DNA of 64,000 bases from assembly GCF_000280925.3 (NCBI RefSeq), contig NZ_CP012109.1, positions 3,554,501 to 3,618,500 of the forward strand. Direction: 5' to 3'. The stretch's first letter is position 1. Every line of letters starts with the position of its first letter. The position numbers were made by a program, and so were the translations under genes. The notes beneath the pieces are model-generated. The model saw only the letters and a list, made by a program, of their open reading frames with translations, made no database searches and was not told where the DNA came from. The stretch comes from Myxococcus hansupus (lineage in GTDB: Bacteria > Myxococcota > Myxococcia > Myxococcales > Myxococcaceae). This document shows, one piece after another, positions 54,701 through 63,100 of the stretch.

Positions 54701-56273
54701 CCTGAGTTCCGTGTTCATCGGCGGAGAGGCGTGCTCACGAGAGCTGGTGCGCGTGCATCAGGAGGCGCTGCCGGCGGTGTCCCTGTTCAACGAGTACGGG
54801 CCCACCGAGGCCGCCATCTGGTGCACGGCGCATCAGGTGGGCCAGGAGCCGGACCGCGTGCCCATTGGCCGCCCGGTGCCGGGCGCCCGGATCTACCTGC
54901 TGGATGCCTCCGGCAGGCTCGTGCCGCAAGGCGCGCTGGGCGAGGTGTACGTGGGCGGCGCGGGCGTGGCGAGAGGCTACCTGGGCCTGCCCGCACGCAC
55001 CGCCGAGCGCTTCGTGTCGGACCCCTTCGATGGACGCTCCGACGCGCGCATGTACCGCACGGGGGACATGGCCCGCTGGCGGGCGGATGGGCGGCTGGAG
55101 TTCATCGGTCGCGTGGACCATCAGGTGAAGGTGCGGGGCTTCCGCATCGAGCCGGGGGAAATCGAGGCGGTGCTGCTCACGAACCCCAGGGTGCGCGACG
55201 CGGTGGTGGTGGCCCGTGAAGACGGCGCCGGACCGAAGCGGCTCGTCGCTTACGTCGTCCTTTCGGGCGAGGGGCAAGGCCCCGGGGACGATGCGTCGGC
55301 GCTGAAGGACTGGGTGCGCGCGCGGCTGCCGATCTACATGGTTCCCGCCGCGTTCGTGATGCTGCCGGTCCTTCCGCGGACCCGGCACGGCAAGGTGGAC
55401 CGCCGGGCACTGCCGGTTCCGGAGCGGCGCTCCGCGGACGCGGAAGGGGCCCTCGTCACGCCGCGATCGGAGGTGGAGGAAACCCTCGCGGCGTTGTGGC
55501 GCGACGTCCTGTCGGTGCCGCGCGTGGGCATCCACGACGACTTCTTCGAGCTGGGCGGCGACTCCATCCTGGGCCTGCAAATCGTCACGCGCGCGCGCGC
55601 CGCGGGCATCGAGCTGTCGCCCAAGCAGCTCTTCCAGAACCCGACGGTGGCGCGGCTCGCCGCGGTTGCGGGAACGCGCCTCGCGGTGCAGGCCGAGCAA
55701 GGCCCCGTCGTGGGGCCGGTGGCACTGACCCCCATCCAGCACTGGTTCTTCGAACTGGGGCTGGAGGACCCCCAGCACTGGAACATGTCCCTGCTGCTGG
55801 AGGCGAAGGTACCGCTGGACGCCGCGTTGCTGGAGCAGGCGCTGGAGCAGTTGCTGCGACACCACGACGCGCTCCGGTTGCGCTTCGCTCGCGGGGAGGA
55901 CGGGTGGCACCAGTCCGCGGCCGCGCCGGGAGAGCCCGTCACGGTGTCGCGCGTGGACCTGTCTTCCGTGCCTGAGGCGGAGCGGTCCACGGTGCTGTCG
56001 CGGCACGCGGAGGAGGCGCAGCGGGCGCTGCGGCTGGATGGCTCCTTGTTCCAGGCCGCGGTGCTGGAGTGGGGGCCCGGGCTGCCCTCGCGGCTGCTGC
56101 TGACGGTCCATCACCTGGTGGTGGACGCGGTGTCGTGGCGCATCCTGTTGGAGGACCTGGCAACGGTGTACGCGAAGCTCGCCGCGGGGGCCGCCGTGGT
56201 GCTGCCCCGAAGACGACGTCGCTCCAAGCGTGGGCGAGGGGCTTGGAGGCCTTCTCTCGCTCGGAGGCGCTGA
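45735..56273 (+). CDS. Hybrid PKS-NRPS KS-AT-ACP-C-A*(MOx)-C-A-PCP-E (3512 aa, frameshifted end)
   Basis: The ketosynthase (about 15-445) has TACSTGLVA, EAHGTGT and NVGHLD. The acyltransferase (about 530-850) has GHSFGEY and HAFH, the malonyl-specific form. The ACP (LGGNSLM, about 930-1000) follows; no ketoreductase is present, so a beta-keto group is expected. Condensation domain one has HHVVCDTW. Then comes a decayed adenylation domain hosting a luciferase-like monooxygenase (about 1470-2255) with no PCP after it. Next are condensation domain two (HHIISDGW), an adenylation domain (YTSGSTGSPRG, EYGPTEAAIW, code about D-A-A-I-F-G-E-I-W-K, unassigned), PCP (LGGDSIL), and the start of an epimerisation domain (HHLVVDAVSW). 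A lost base near 56205 shifts the frame there. Confidence 0.88.
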   Translation: MAEHESMSENTGGTGNDIAIIGMAGRFPGSADLQSFWRNLREGVESIVRLSPEALEWSPLMAEATRHHPDFVPVAAELEGGDGFDAAFFGMAPREAEWMDPQQRVFLECAWTALEDASLDPERFEGKISLYAGASASMHGLGRVGQGGLDPASLYELMTNTAENLATRASFKLGLRGESLSLYTACSTGLVAVHMACQSLLMRQSDVALAGAVRLAMPQRTGYLFQEGMILSPDGHCRAFDARAAGTVPGNGAAVVVLKPLEDALRDGDRVYAVIRGSSINNDGGQKVGYTAPSVEGQADVIGEALAFAGLEAGDIGYVEAHGTGTSLGDPIEVAALTRAYRRQTDKTGYCALGSVKTNVGHLDTAAGLAGLIKTALALKHEELPPTLHFERPNPAIDFANSPFFVVDQLRSWPRGPVPRRAGVSSFGIGGTNAHAVLEEAPLPGPTTPSLRPTQVVTLSGRSPEALDAATRSLAGWLEAAPADVALEDVAFTRNVGRRAFEHRRTFVAGSLTELREKLSAPAKAQVVENLVAAREQGVAFLFPGQGAQSVGMGRELHAAEPVYREALESCLDGLGATLGATVRGVLLPAPGTEDAAARTLADPSVALPALFAVEYALARLWEGWGVQPRAMLGHSFGEYVAACLAEVLPLEDALALVAARGRLMARMPPGSMTAVGCAEETVRPLLTGALSLAAVNGPDRCVVSGPTPDVEALERELAARGVGVLRLPAGHAFHSAAVEPLMAELRRVVAGLRLSAPQRPYVSSVTGTWIREQEATDPDYWLRQMRAPVRFGDGLETLKADGCTVFLEVGPDQALTALSKPGLRGGQGRAVPSLPRVGSKRGTHAALMEALGALWEQGLVLDWQQVYAHETRRKVALPTYPFQRRTFRAAMPEAAPLRQAPVSTPAEVVAAAPVVPDSVAATDASLEQAGARTEVERKVLAIWRERLGRADFGIHDDFLELGGNSLMAAQLLTRLREAFPVPLPLSDVFDSPTVAGISARIQERLGTSGAESTEPVLPPLVRLSRDGDLPLSVVQERVCALEQALPGNPALNMYVVLRLQGALDVPVLERGLEAVAQRHEALRTSYPRENGVPVLRVAPSLAFPLAAEPLSGATWQQRVYDEVSRPFDLERGPAVRARLWKLEADEHVLAVTIHHVVCDTWSLVVFAKELGAHYAALKQGHPAPLPALPVQYADFAAWQRKALKDGALTSQISAWRERLSAFPRPLELPVDRVRGEGPALRGQVFKLGFSSALSAAVQALAQREGVTPFMVLLASWKALLSRWTGRDDIVVGTPIGNRSRPELEPLIGYVAHAVPLRTDLAGAPSFRELLMRVRDVMMEAYAHPDVPYEELVREIEPAKDTGRARVFDTLFVLHTRFDKAVELPGVRMSLAELDDVPPEFGSVLSDLTVGLGEHAHGFSGTIDFAEERFERETVERLAAHWTTLLEAAVARPETSIATLPLEHVRPAQAPSPETLVAAPAQMPVVAALQLQARAAADTASVAVTAPDGREVTWGELRDSAERLAAELSVHGVGAEVLVAVCLEPSVERVVAQWAVQLSGAAYVLLSVPQLRELEGLSPPGTPPPLLLTHTHVRTGVTLDATRVIRVDEVFARTGARTNVPVRETPRPSATDMVCLEPLVGPRGEHLRAIHTHHTVAALFGRLDAEAPPKDGRWLAAEEAQAPGSGLELLWALTRGLRVVLPAERARFTSWGAGAAPAGRRTDFSLSFFANDEDSLGGRKYRLLLEAAKFADAHGFSAVWTPERHFHSFGGLYPRPAVVGAGVATVTERLGIRAGSVVLPLHDPILVAEEWAVLDNLSDGRVGVSFASGWHANDFVFAPDRYAKRKEVLHRGIEEVRTLWRGGTVSRRNGTGEEVAISLRPRPVQKVLPIWLTAAGSPETFRLAGEMGAYVLTNLMGQHLEDLASKVALYRDAWRQHGHAGRGHVSLMMHAYLGEDPVEVQKKARPPLLDYFRGSVDISTGFLASLGLNVDPRSLSSADMDALLAHGVERYVENGGLIGTPESCGPMVERVQRLDVDEIACLVDFGVEVEATLEGLRHLDALRSRHSPEPASALPSASLREGPGAAESLLSLVRETGITHLHCTAALARSMLALPDAAKALRPVRHILLEGASEESAASLARAMPWRVAHRQPGLGLGAWAVAMAPADAARWDVVDGRGLPVPVGVIGELVVQGAGVPRGFWNAPETASMRVLSGGSDGARRLVTGRRARRKRDGSLELLAAVPVEARRPAPPKAAVRMDGGGLQKPAGSQPIPLVPRDRPLPLSFAQQRLWYLDRLEPGNVAYNNAVAFTLTGTLDAKVLERALNGVIRRHEALRTTFTLEGDAAVQIIAPSLEIVLTVRDTEGASEEEVALQARDEARGTFDLARGPLIRATLLRRGSTEHILLLTLHHIISDGWSAGVMVNEMARLYESEMTGQPPSLPTLTVQSADHALWQLEWMRGPALKAEQDWWGEVLADVPVLQLPVDRPRPPVQTHDGAQVPFAVSRSVMDAVVGAGRKEGATPFMVMMAAWQVLLHAYSGQEDFAVGSPVAGRDRPEIEPLIGCFINSIAVRADLSGDPTFAEVLGRVRRTSLAAFTHQSMPFEKVLEVLNTPRDLSHNPVFQTMVVLHNTPGSVLSVAGLQMRSRYVHTGATKMDLTLEVTETPEGLRGGIDFNTRLFDEDSIARLASSLVRVLEAMAARPDLRLSQLELLAAEERARLLVEWNPAPRAELPAGDTVPARFLAQAERTPDAVAVDDGARALTYRELAAQSQRLAGHLVSRGMGRGRIVALAVAQPSEVVTGLLGVMRSGAAAVVLDVDHPPERLSTLLEDTQASVVVTTESCRARVPSRAGTEVITLEALPDTSAEVRVPPESTDAACIVYTSGSTGSPRGVVLEHRNLVAATLARDAIHGTPGVVMSLFPFTFDASLAGLLWSLFGGGTLRYPDASEREDPRALTARIDSSRVTHLICVPSLYGQILAAAPVGGLVGLSSVFIGGEACSRELVRVHQEALPAVSLFNEYGPTEAAIWCTAHQVGQEPDRVPIGRPVPGARIYLLDASGRLVPQGALGEVYVGGAGVARGYLGLPARTAERFVSDPFDGRSDARMYRTGDMARWRADGRLEFIGRVDHQVKVRGFRIEPGEIEAVLLTNPRVRDAVVVAREDGAGPKRLVAYVVLSGEGQGPGDDASALKDWVRARLPIYMVPAAFVMLPVLPRTRHGKVDRRALPVPERRSADAEGALVTPRSEVEETLAALWRDVLSVPRVGIHDDFFELGGDSILGLQIVTRARAAGIELSPKQLFQNPTVARLAAVAGTRLAVQAEQGPVVGPVALTPIQHWFFELGLEDPQHWNMSLLLEAKVPLDAALLEQALEQLLRHHDALRLRFARGEDGWHQSAAAPGEPVTVSRVDLSSVPEAERSTVLSRHAEEAQRALRLDGSLFQAAVLEWGPGLPSRLLLTVHHLVVDAVSWRILLEDLATVYAKLAAGAAVVLPRRRRRSKRGRGAWRPSLARRR
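50895..51940 (+). other. Luciferase-like flavin monooxygenase domain inside a decayed adenylation domain
   Basis: About 345 residues match the natural-product luciferase-like monooxygenase family (MupA/Atu3671 type): FSLSFFANDEDSLGGRKYRL, FSAVWTPERHFHSFGGLYPR, LHDPILVAEEWAVLDNLSDG and RVGVSFASGWHANDF. The flanks (50160-50895 and 51950-52500) are adenylation-like. However, the ATP-binding signature YTSGSTGxPKG is replaced by LEPLVGPRGEH, and no YGPTE is left, so amino-acid activation is not expected. The domain probably adds oxygen to the bound chain. Confidence 0.85.
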
Positions 56274-57121
56274 CGGCGCAGCGGGCGTGGTGGCTCGAAC
56301 GGCCCTGGCGCGAGGTGTCCCGGCTCCCCGTGGACAGCCAGGCTGCCGCCAACACGGAGGCGACCACGAGCACGGTGCGCGTGACGCTGGACGCGGAGTC
56401 CACGCGGGCCTTGCTGCACGACGTGCCGAAGGCGTGGCACACGCAACCCCAGGAGCCGCTGCTGACGGCGCTGGCCCAGGCGCTGACGGCGTGGTCCGGC
56501 GGAGCGGTCGCGCTGGTGGACGTGGAAGGGCACGGCCGGGAAGACGTGTTGCCCGGCATGGACGTGTCACGCACGGTGGGGTGGTTCACCCGGGTGTTCC
56601 CCGCGCTGCTGGATCTGCGTGCGACGAAGGGCCCGGGCGAGGCGCTGCGCGCGGTGAAGGAAGGGCTGCGCGCGGTGCCTTCTCAGGGCATGGGGTGGGG
56701 CCTGCTCCGTCACGTCGCGCAAGACGCCTCGCTGGCGGCCTTGCCACTGGCGGAGGTGGGGTTCAACCACCTGGGACAGGTCGATGGCGCCGTGGGCGCG
56801 GGGGCGCCCTTCGTGCTCGCACCGGAGGGAGAGTCGCTGCGGCAGCGGGCTCCGAGCTCGCGCCGGTCGTACCTGCTCGACGTGACGAGCGCGGTGCGAG
56901 ACGGGCGGCTGGAGGCCATCTGGACCTTCAGCGAGGCGATGCACCGTCGTGAGACGGTGACCCGCGTGGCGGAGGACTTCCTCGTTCGGCTTCGGGCCCT
57001 GGTGGATGCGTCGCGTGCGCCGGACGCGGGGGGACACTCGCCGTCCGACTTCCCGCTCGCGAAGGTGAAGCAGGCGCAGCTCGACAAGCTGTCCGCACGG
57101 TTCGGAAAGAAGACGCGATGA
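56207..57121 (+). pseudogene. Out-of-frame second half of the epimerisation domain (304 aa)
   Basis: This frame continues the epimerisation domain exactly where the main frame leaves it. It begins PKTTSLQAWARGLEAFSRSE, then runs through VDVEGHGREDVLPGMDVSRT (the E-domain VxxEGHGRE motif), TVGWFTRVFP, VGFNHLGQ and the closing helix to a KKTR end. The main frame reads CTG CCC CGA AGA; with one more C it would read CTG CCC CCG AAG and join smoothly. The start codon of the next gene overlaps this stop (ATGA), showing that this is the true end of the PKS-NRPS gene. Either a real mutation or a miscounted C run. Confidence 0.85.
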
Positions 57122-60100
57122 GCGACAACATTGACGACCTGTACCCGCTGTCGCCCCTGCAGGGCGGCATGCTCTTCCACGCCATCGCGGAGCCCGGACA
57201 GGGGCTGTATTTCAACCAGCTCGTGTGCGAGCTGCGCCGCCTGGACGTGCGAGCCTTCACCCTGGCCTGGGAGGCCGTGGTGGCGGTCCATCCCATTCTC
57301 CGCACGGCGCTCGTCTGGGACGACGTGGACGAACCGGTGCAGGTGGTGCTGAGCGAGGTCGAGCTCCCCATCCGCCACGAGGACTGGCGGGACCTGGCGC
57401 CCGAGGCGAGGGAGTCCCGCTGGGAGTCGTTCCTCGTGCAGGACCACAAGGAAGGCATCGACCTGTCGCTCGCGCCGTTGGTGCGGCTGACGCTGATGCG
57501 TGTGGGAGACGATGCGTACCGTTTCGTCTTCAGCCACTCCCACCTCATCCTGGATGGCTGGTCCGTTCCACTGGTGCTGCGGGACGTCTTCTCCGCGTAC
57601 GAGGATGCGCTGGCGGGCCGTTCGCCCCGGCTCGCGCAGCCGCGTCCCTTCAGGGACTACATCGGCTGGTTGGCGGAGCATGACCTGTCCGCATCGGAGT
57701 CCTTCTGGCGGCAGACGCTGAAGGGCTTCCGGGAGCCCACGCCCTTGGCGCGCGAGTCCGGTGGCGCGGAGGGTCAGGGGCGGGCGTCGCGCTGGCTGCA
57801 CCTGTCCGAGGAGCGCACCGCGGCGCTGTCTGCCCTGGCCCGGCGGCAGGGGCTTACGGTGTCTTCGTTGGTGCAGGGGGCCTGGGCCCTGGTGCTGGGG
57901 CACCTCTCCGGCAAGGGTGACGTGGTCTTCGGCACCATCGTCTCGGGCCGGCCTCCGGGCCTCCCGGGCGTGGAGGACATGGTCGGGCTGTTCATCAACA
58001 CCCAGCCCGTGCGGGTGCGGCTGTCGCGTGACGCCACCAGCCTCGGGTGGCTGCGGGGCATCCAGGACGCCCAGTTGGAGGCGCGGCAGCACGAGCACGC
58101 GCCCCTGGTGAAGGTGCAGCGCTGGAGCGATGTGCCGGCGGGCACGCCGCTCTTCGAGACGCTGGTCGTCTTCGAGAACTATCCACTGGATGCCGCGCTG
58201 TCGTCTTCGGCGAAGTCGCTGACGGTGCATGACGTGCGGGTCGTGGAGGAGGACCACTTCGCCCTGACGCTCGTCTCGACGAACGGGCCTCGGCTCCCCT
58301 TGAACCTGCGCTACGACCGGTCGCGCTTCACCGAGGCTTTCGCGGACGCGCAGTTGGAGCGGATGCGCTTCGTGTTGGAGCGCTGGGCGGAGCGCCCGGA
58401 GGAACTCCTGGCCGAGGTGGCCCGGCGTTCCGAAACCGAGCGTCATCCGCTGGTGCTCACCTGGGAGGACGCGCGCGAGCGCGATGTGGAGCGGGAGCAG
58501 TCCGCTGGACGGAGCGCCCCATCCGCGCCGCCGCGCATGTTTGAAGGTCCTCGCGATACGAAGGAGGCGACGCTCGCGGCCATCTGGGCGCAGGTGTTCG
58601 GCCGCGAGCGGGTGGACATCCACGACAGCTTCTTCGACCTTGGCGGAGACTCCATCGTCGGCATCCAGGTCATCGCTCGCGCCGCGCAAGCGGGCCTGCG
58701 CATCACCGCGAAGCAGTTGTTCGACCATCCGACGGTGGCCCGGTTGGCGGCGGTCGCGACCGAGGCACCCGTGGAGGGCGCCGCGGGGCCCGTGGTGGTG
58801 GAGCCTGTTCCGGAGGCGTCGGCGCCTTCTCGGCGGCACGGGGCCGAGGATGTCCGCTTGGCGCCGGCGTCATCCGAGGAGGTGGTGGGGGGACAGCCGC
58901 TGTCGTTCGCACAGGACCGGCTGTGGTTCCTGGATCAACTGGAGCCCGGCAGCGCTTCGTACAACGTGGCCGCCGCGGTCCGGTTGACGGGGCCGGTGGA
59001 CACCGCGGCGCTGGAGCAGGGCTACCACGCGGTGGTGGCGCGGCACGCGTCGTTGCGCACGACGTTCCGAAGCGAGCGGGGCGTGCCCGTCCAGGTGATT
59101 GCGCCAGAAGGGGTGAAGTCCTTCCGCCCGGTGGACCTGAGCGGGCTGGCCGAGGCGCACCGAGAGGACGCCGCGTCCAGGCTGGTGCAGGAAGAGGCGC
59201 TCCGGCCGTTCGACCTCACCCGGGGCCCCTTGCTGAGAGCCTCGTTGGTGAAGCTGTCGCCGCAGGAGCACCTCCTGGTGTTCGTGATGCACCACATCGT
59301 GTCGGATGGCTGGTCCATCAGCGTGCTGGTGCGTGAGTGGGTGGCGCTCTATCTGGCGTTCTCGCGGGGAAGTCCATCGCCGCTGCCGCCGTTGCCAATG
59401 CAGTACGCGGACTTCGCGCGGTGGCAGCGGGGCTGGCTGAAGGGCGAGGTGCTGGAGGCGCAGGTTCGGTACTGGCGCCAGCAGCTCGAAGGCGCACCGC
59501 GCGCGCTGGAGCTGCCCACGGACAAGCCGCGTCCGCCAGCCCAGACATTCCGAGGCGGCGCCCGGCGGCAGGTGTGGCCCCAGGCGCTCTGGCAGAAGGT
59601 GGAGGCCCTGAGCCGGGCCGAGGGCGCGACGCCGTTCATGGTGTTGCTGGCGGCGTATCAGACGGTGCTGTGGCGGCACTCGGGGCAGGACGACATCAGC
59701 GTGGGCTTCCCGATTGCTGGAAGAACCCTCGCGGAGACGGAAGGGCTCATCGGTTACTTCGCGAACACGCTGGTGCTGCGCGCGAAGGTGAATCCGGAGG
59801 CGACGTTCCGCGAGCTGCTGGCCCAGGTGCGCGAAGCCACCCTGGGGGCCTACGCGCACCAGGACGTGCCCTTCGAGAAGCTGGTGGAGGCACTGCTCCC
59901 CGAGCGAGATCTGAGCCGCAGCCCGCTGTTCCAGGTGTCACTGACGCTGCTGAACACGCCTCAGCCGAAGATGGATTTGGGGCGGGGCCTGGTTTTGACG
60001 CCCGTGGAGGCGGAGACGCACGCCTCGAAGTTCGATTTGTCGCTGATGGTCGAAGAGGCGCCCGCCGGCATTCTGGTGGCGGTGAACTACAACAGTGACC

Positions 60101-63100
60101 TGTTCGAGGCGGAGACGGCGGAGCGGCTGCTGAGGCACGTGAAGGGGTTGCTGGAGGCGGCGGTGGAGTCGCCCGGGCAGCGGCTGGAGGCGTTGCCGTT
60201 GATGGGGGCGGAGGAACGCCGGAAGTTGGTGGAGACGTGGAGCGGGAGGCAGGTGGCATACCCGCGCGAGGCGTCCCTGGCGGAGCTGTTCGAAGCGCAG
60301 GTGGAGAAGTCGCCGGACGCGGTGGCGGTGGAGTGCCGGGGCGACGTGCTGACGTATGCGGCGCTGAATCGCCGGGCCAACCAGCTCGCGCACCACTTGA
60401 AGGGCATGGGCGTGGGCCCCGAGGTGAAGGTGGGGCTGTGCGTGGAGCGCTCGCTGGCGTGGGTGGTCTCCATGCTGGGCATCTTGAAGGCAGGGGGCGT
60501 GTACGTGCCGCTGGACGCCAGCTACCCGCTGGAGCGACTGGGGTGGATGAAGGCCGAGGCGCGCGTCGCGCTGCTGGTCGCGCAGGAGAAGCTGGCGGAC
60601 GAGGTGGCGTCGGGCGGCGAGCTGGTGGTGAGCGTGGACACGGAGTGGGAGCCGCTCATCTCCAGGCAACCGGAGAGCAACCTTCGGGCGCAGGCCCATG
60701 GCGACAATCTGGCGTACGTGATGTTCACGTCGGGCAGCACGGGGCGGCCGAAGGGCGTGGGTGTGCCACAGCGCGCCGTGACGCGGCTGGTGATGGGCAG
60801 TGGGGTGGCGGACTTCGGGCCCGAGGAGGTGTGGTTGCAGTTGGCGCCGACGGCCTTCGACGCGTCGACGTTGGAGGTGTGGGGCGCGCTGCTGCACGGC
60901 GGGAAGCTGGTGGTGTACCCGGAAGGGGCACTGGAGCTGGAGGAGCTGGCGCGGACGCTGAAGGAGACAGGCGTCACGTCGCTGTGGCTGACGGCGGCCC
61001 TCTTCGAACAGATGCAGGCGTATCAGCCGCAAGCGTTGCGAGGCGTGAGGCAGGTGTTGGCGGGTGGTGACGTGTTGCCCGTGGGGCGGGTGCGCGAGCG
61101 CGTGGCCAGTGGCGCGGTGCTCATCAACGGCTACGGCCCGACGGAGGGGACGACCTTCACGAGCGTGCACCGGATGGCGGCGGTGGAAGACGTGGGGTTG
61201 GGCGCGGTGCCCATTGGCACGCCCGTGGCGAATACGCGGGTGTACGTGATGGACGCCCTCCTGCGCCCGGTGCCCGTTGGCGTGAGGGGCGAGCTGTACG
61301 TCGGCGGAGACGGGCTGGCGGTGGGGTACGTGGGGCGGCCGGAGTTGACGGCGGAGCGCTTCGTGCCGAGCCCGTTTGGAGAAGGCGAGCGGCTGTACCG
61401 GACGGGCGACGAGGCGAGGTGGTTGGGGAACGGGACGCTGGAGTTCCTGGGCCGGCGGGACACGCAGGTGAAGGTGCGGGGCTTCCGCATCGAGTTGGGG
61501 GAGGTGGATGAGGCGCTGAAGCAGCAGGCGGGCGTGCTCGAAGCCGCGGCGGTGGTGCGTGAAGAGGGTTGGGGCGGCAAGCGGCTGGTGGCGTACGTGG
61601 TGGCGCCTGGGGGAGACGGGGCGGCGTTGAAGGAGTCGGTGCGGCAGCGGCTGCCGGAGTACATGGTGCCGTCCGCGGTGGTGGTGCTGGAGGCGTTGCC
61701 GCTGACGCCCAACGGCAAGGTTGACCGCAAGGCGCTCCAGGTGGCGGAGCTGGGTCCTCAGCAGGAGCGTCAACACCGGGAGCCGCGCACGCCCACCGAG
61801 CACCAGTTGCTCGCTGTCTGGCGTGAGGTCCTGGGCACCGAGCGTGTGAACGTCGAGGACGACTTCTTCGAGCTGGGTGGGCACTCCCTCCTGGCGACAC
61901 AGCTCGTGGCGCACGTCCGCTCCGCTTTCAACGTGGAGCTGCCGCTGCGGACCATCTTCGAGGCGCCCACGCTGGAGGCGCTCGCGGCGAGAATCGAAGG
62001 CGCAGGCGGGCAGGATTCGTTGGCGGGTGTGCCGCCGCTGGTCCCCTCGCCGCGCACGGACGCGATGCCGGTGTCCTTCGCGCAGCAGCGCCTGTGGTTC
62101 ATCGACCAGCTTCATCCGGGAAGCGCCGTCTACAACGTCCCCATTTTTCTTCGCCTCGAAGGCACGCTGAACGTGGATGCGCTCCAGCGAGCCTGTTCGG
62201 CGTTGGTGGCACGGCACGAATCGTTGCGCACGACCTTCGCTTCACGGGAGGGACAGCCCGTTCAGGTCGTCCATCCGGCGCTGGCCTTCCAGCTCGCGTT
62301 CGAGGACCTGGGCGCGTGGCCCGCGGAGGCGCGTGAGGCGGAGCTCCAATCGCGGACCGCACGAGAAGCGCTGCGGCCCTTCGATTTGCGGCAGGGACCG
62401 CTCTTGCGCGCGACCGTGACGCGGTTGTCGCCCGAGTCGCACGCGTTGGTGCTGGTGCTGCACCACATCATCTCGGACGGCTGGTCGTTGGGCGTCCTGG
62501 TCCGGGAAGTGGGCGCGCTCTATTCGGCGTTTCTGGAGGGACGCTCCCTCGCGTTGCCGCCGCTGCCGGTGCAGTACGCGGACTTCTCCGTGTGGCAGCG
62601 GCGATGGCTGCAGGGGGACGCGCTGGAGTCGCAACTGTCGTGGTGGCGGGAGCAGTTGTCCGGCGCGCCGCCATACCTGGAGCTGCCCACGGACAAGCCC
62701 AGGCCCGTGGCGCTGTCGCACCAGGGCGGGGCCGTGCCCGTGCGGCTACCGCGTGCCTTGAGCGACGGCGTGACAGCGCTCGCCCAGGCCGAGGGCGCCA
62801 CGCCCTTCATGGTGCTGCTGGCGGCCTACCAACTGCTCCTGTCGCGCCATTCGGGGCAGGGCGATGTCGTGGTGGGCTCCCCCATCGCGGGGCGTCGCTA
62901 CCAGGAGACGGAAGGGCTCATCGGGTTCTTCGTCAACACGCTCGTCCTGCGCGCGCAGGTCCGTACCGAGGAGACGTTCCTCGACTTGTTGGCCCAGGTG
63001 CGTGAGCGCACGCTGGGGGCCTACGAGCACCAGGATGTCCCGTTCGAGAAGCTGGTGGAGCACCTGCAACCCGAGCGGAGCCTGGGACGGAGCCCGCTCT

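Noticed and set aside
57525..57570. Dead condensation domain at the start of the third NRPS because the first His of HHxxxD is Ser
   Set aside because: The second, catalytic His and the Asp are kept, and C domains after epimerisation domains often vary at the first position, so it is probably active.
59938..62217. Minus-strand frame opposite the third NRPS
   Set aside because: It mirrors a conserved condensation-adenylation-PCP region and has no ribosome site.
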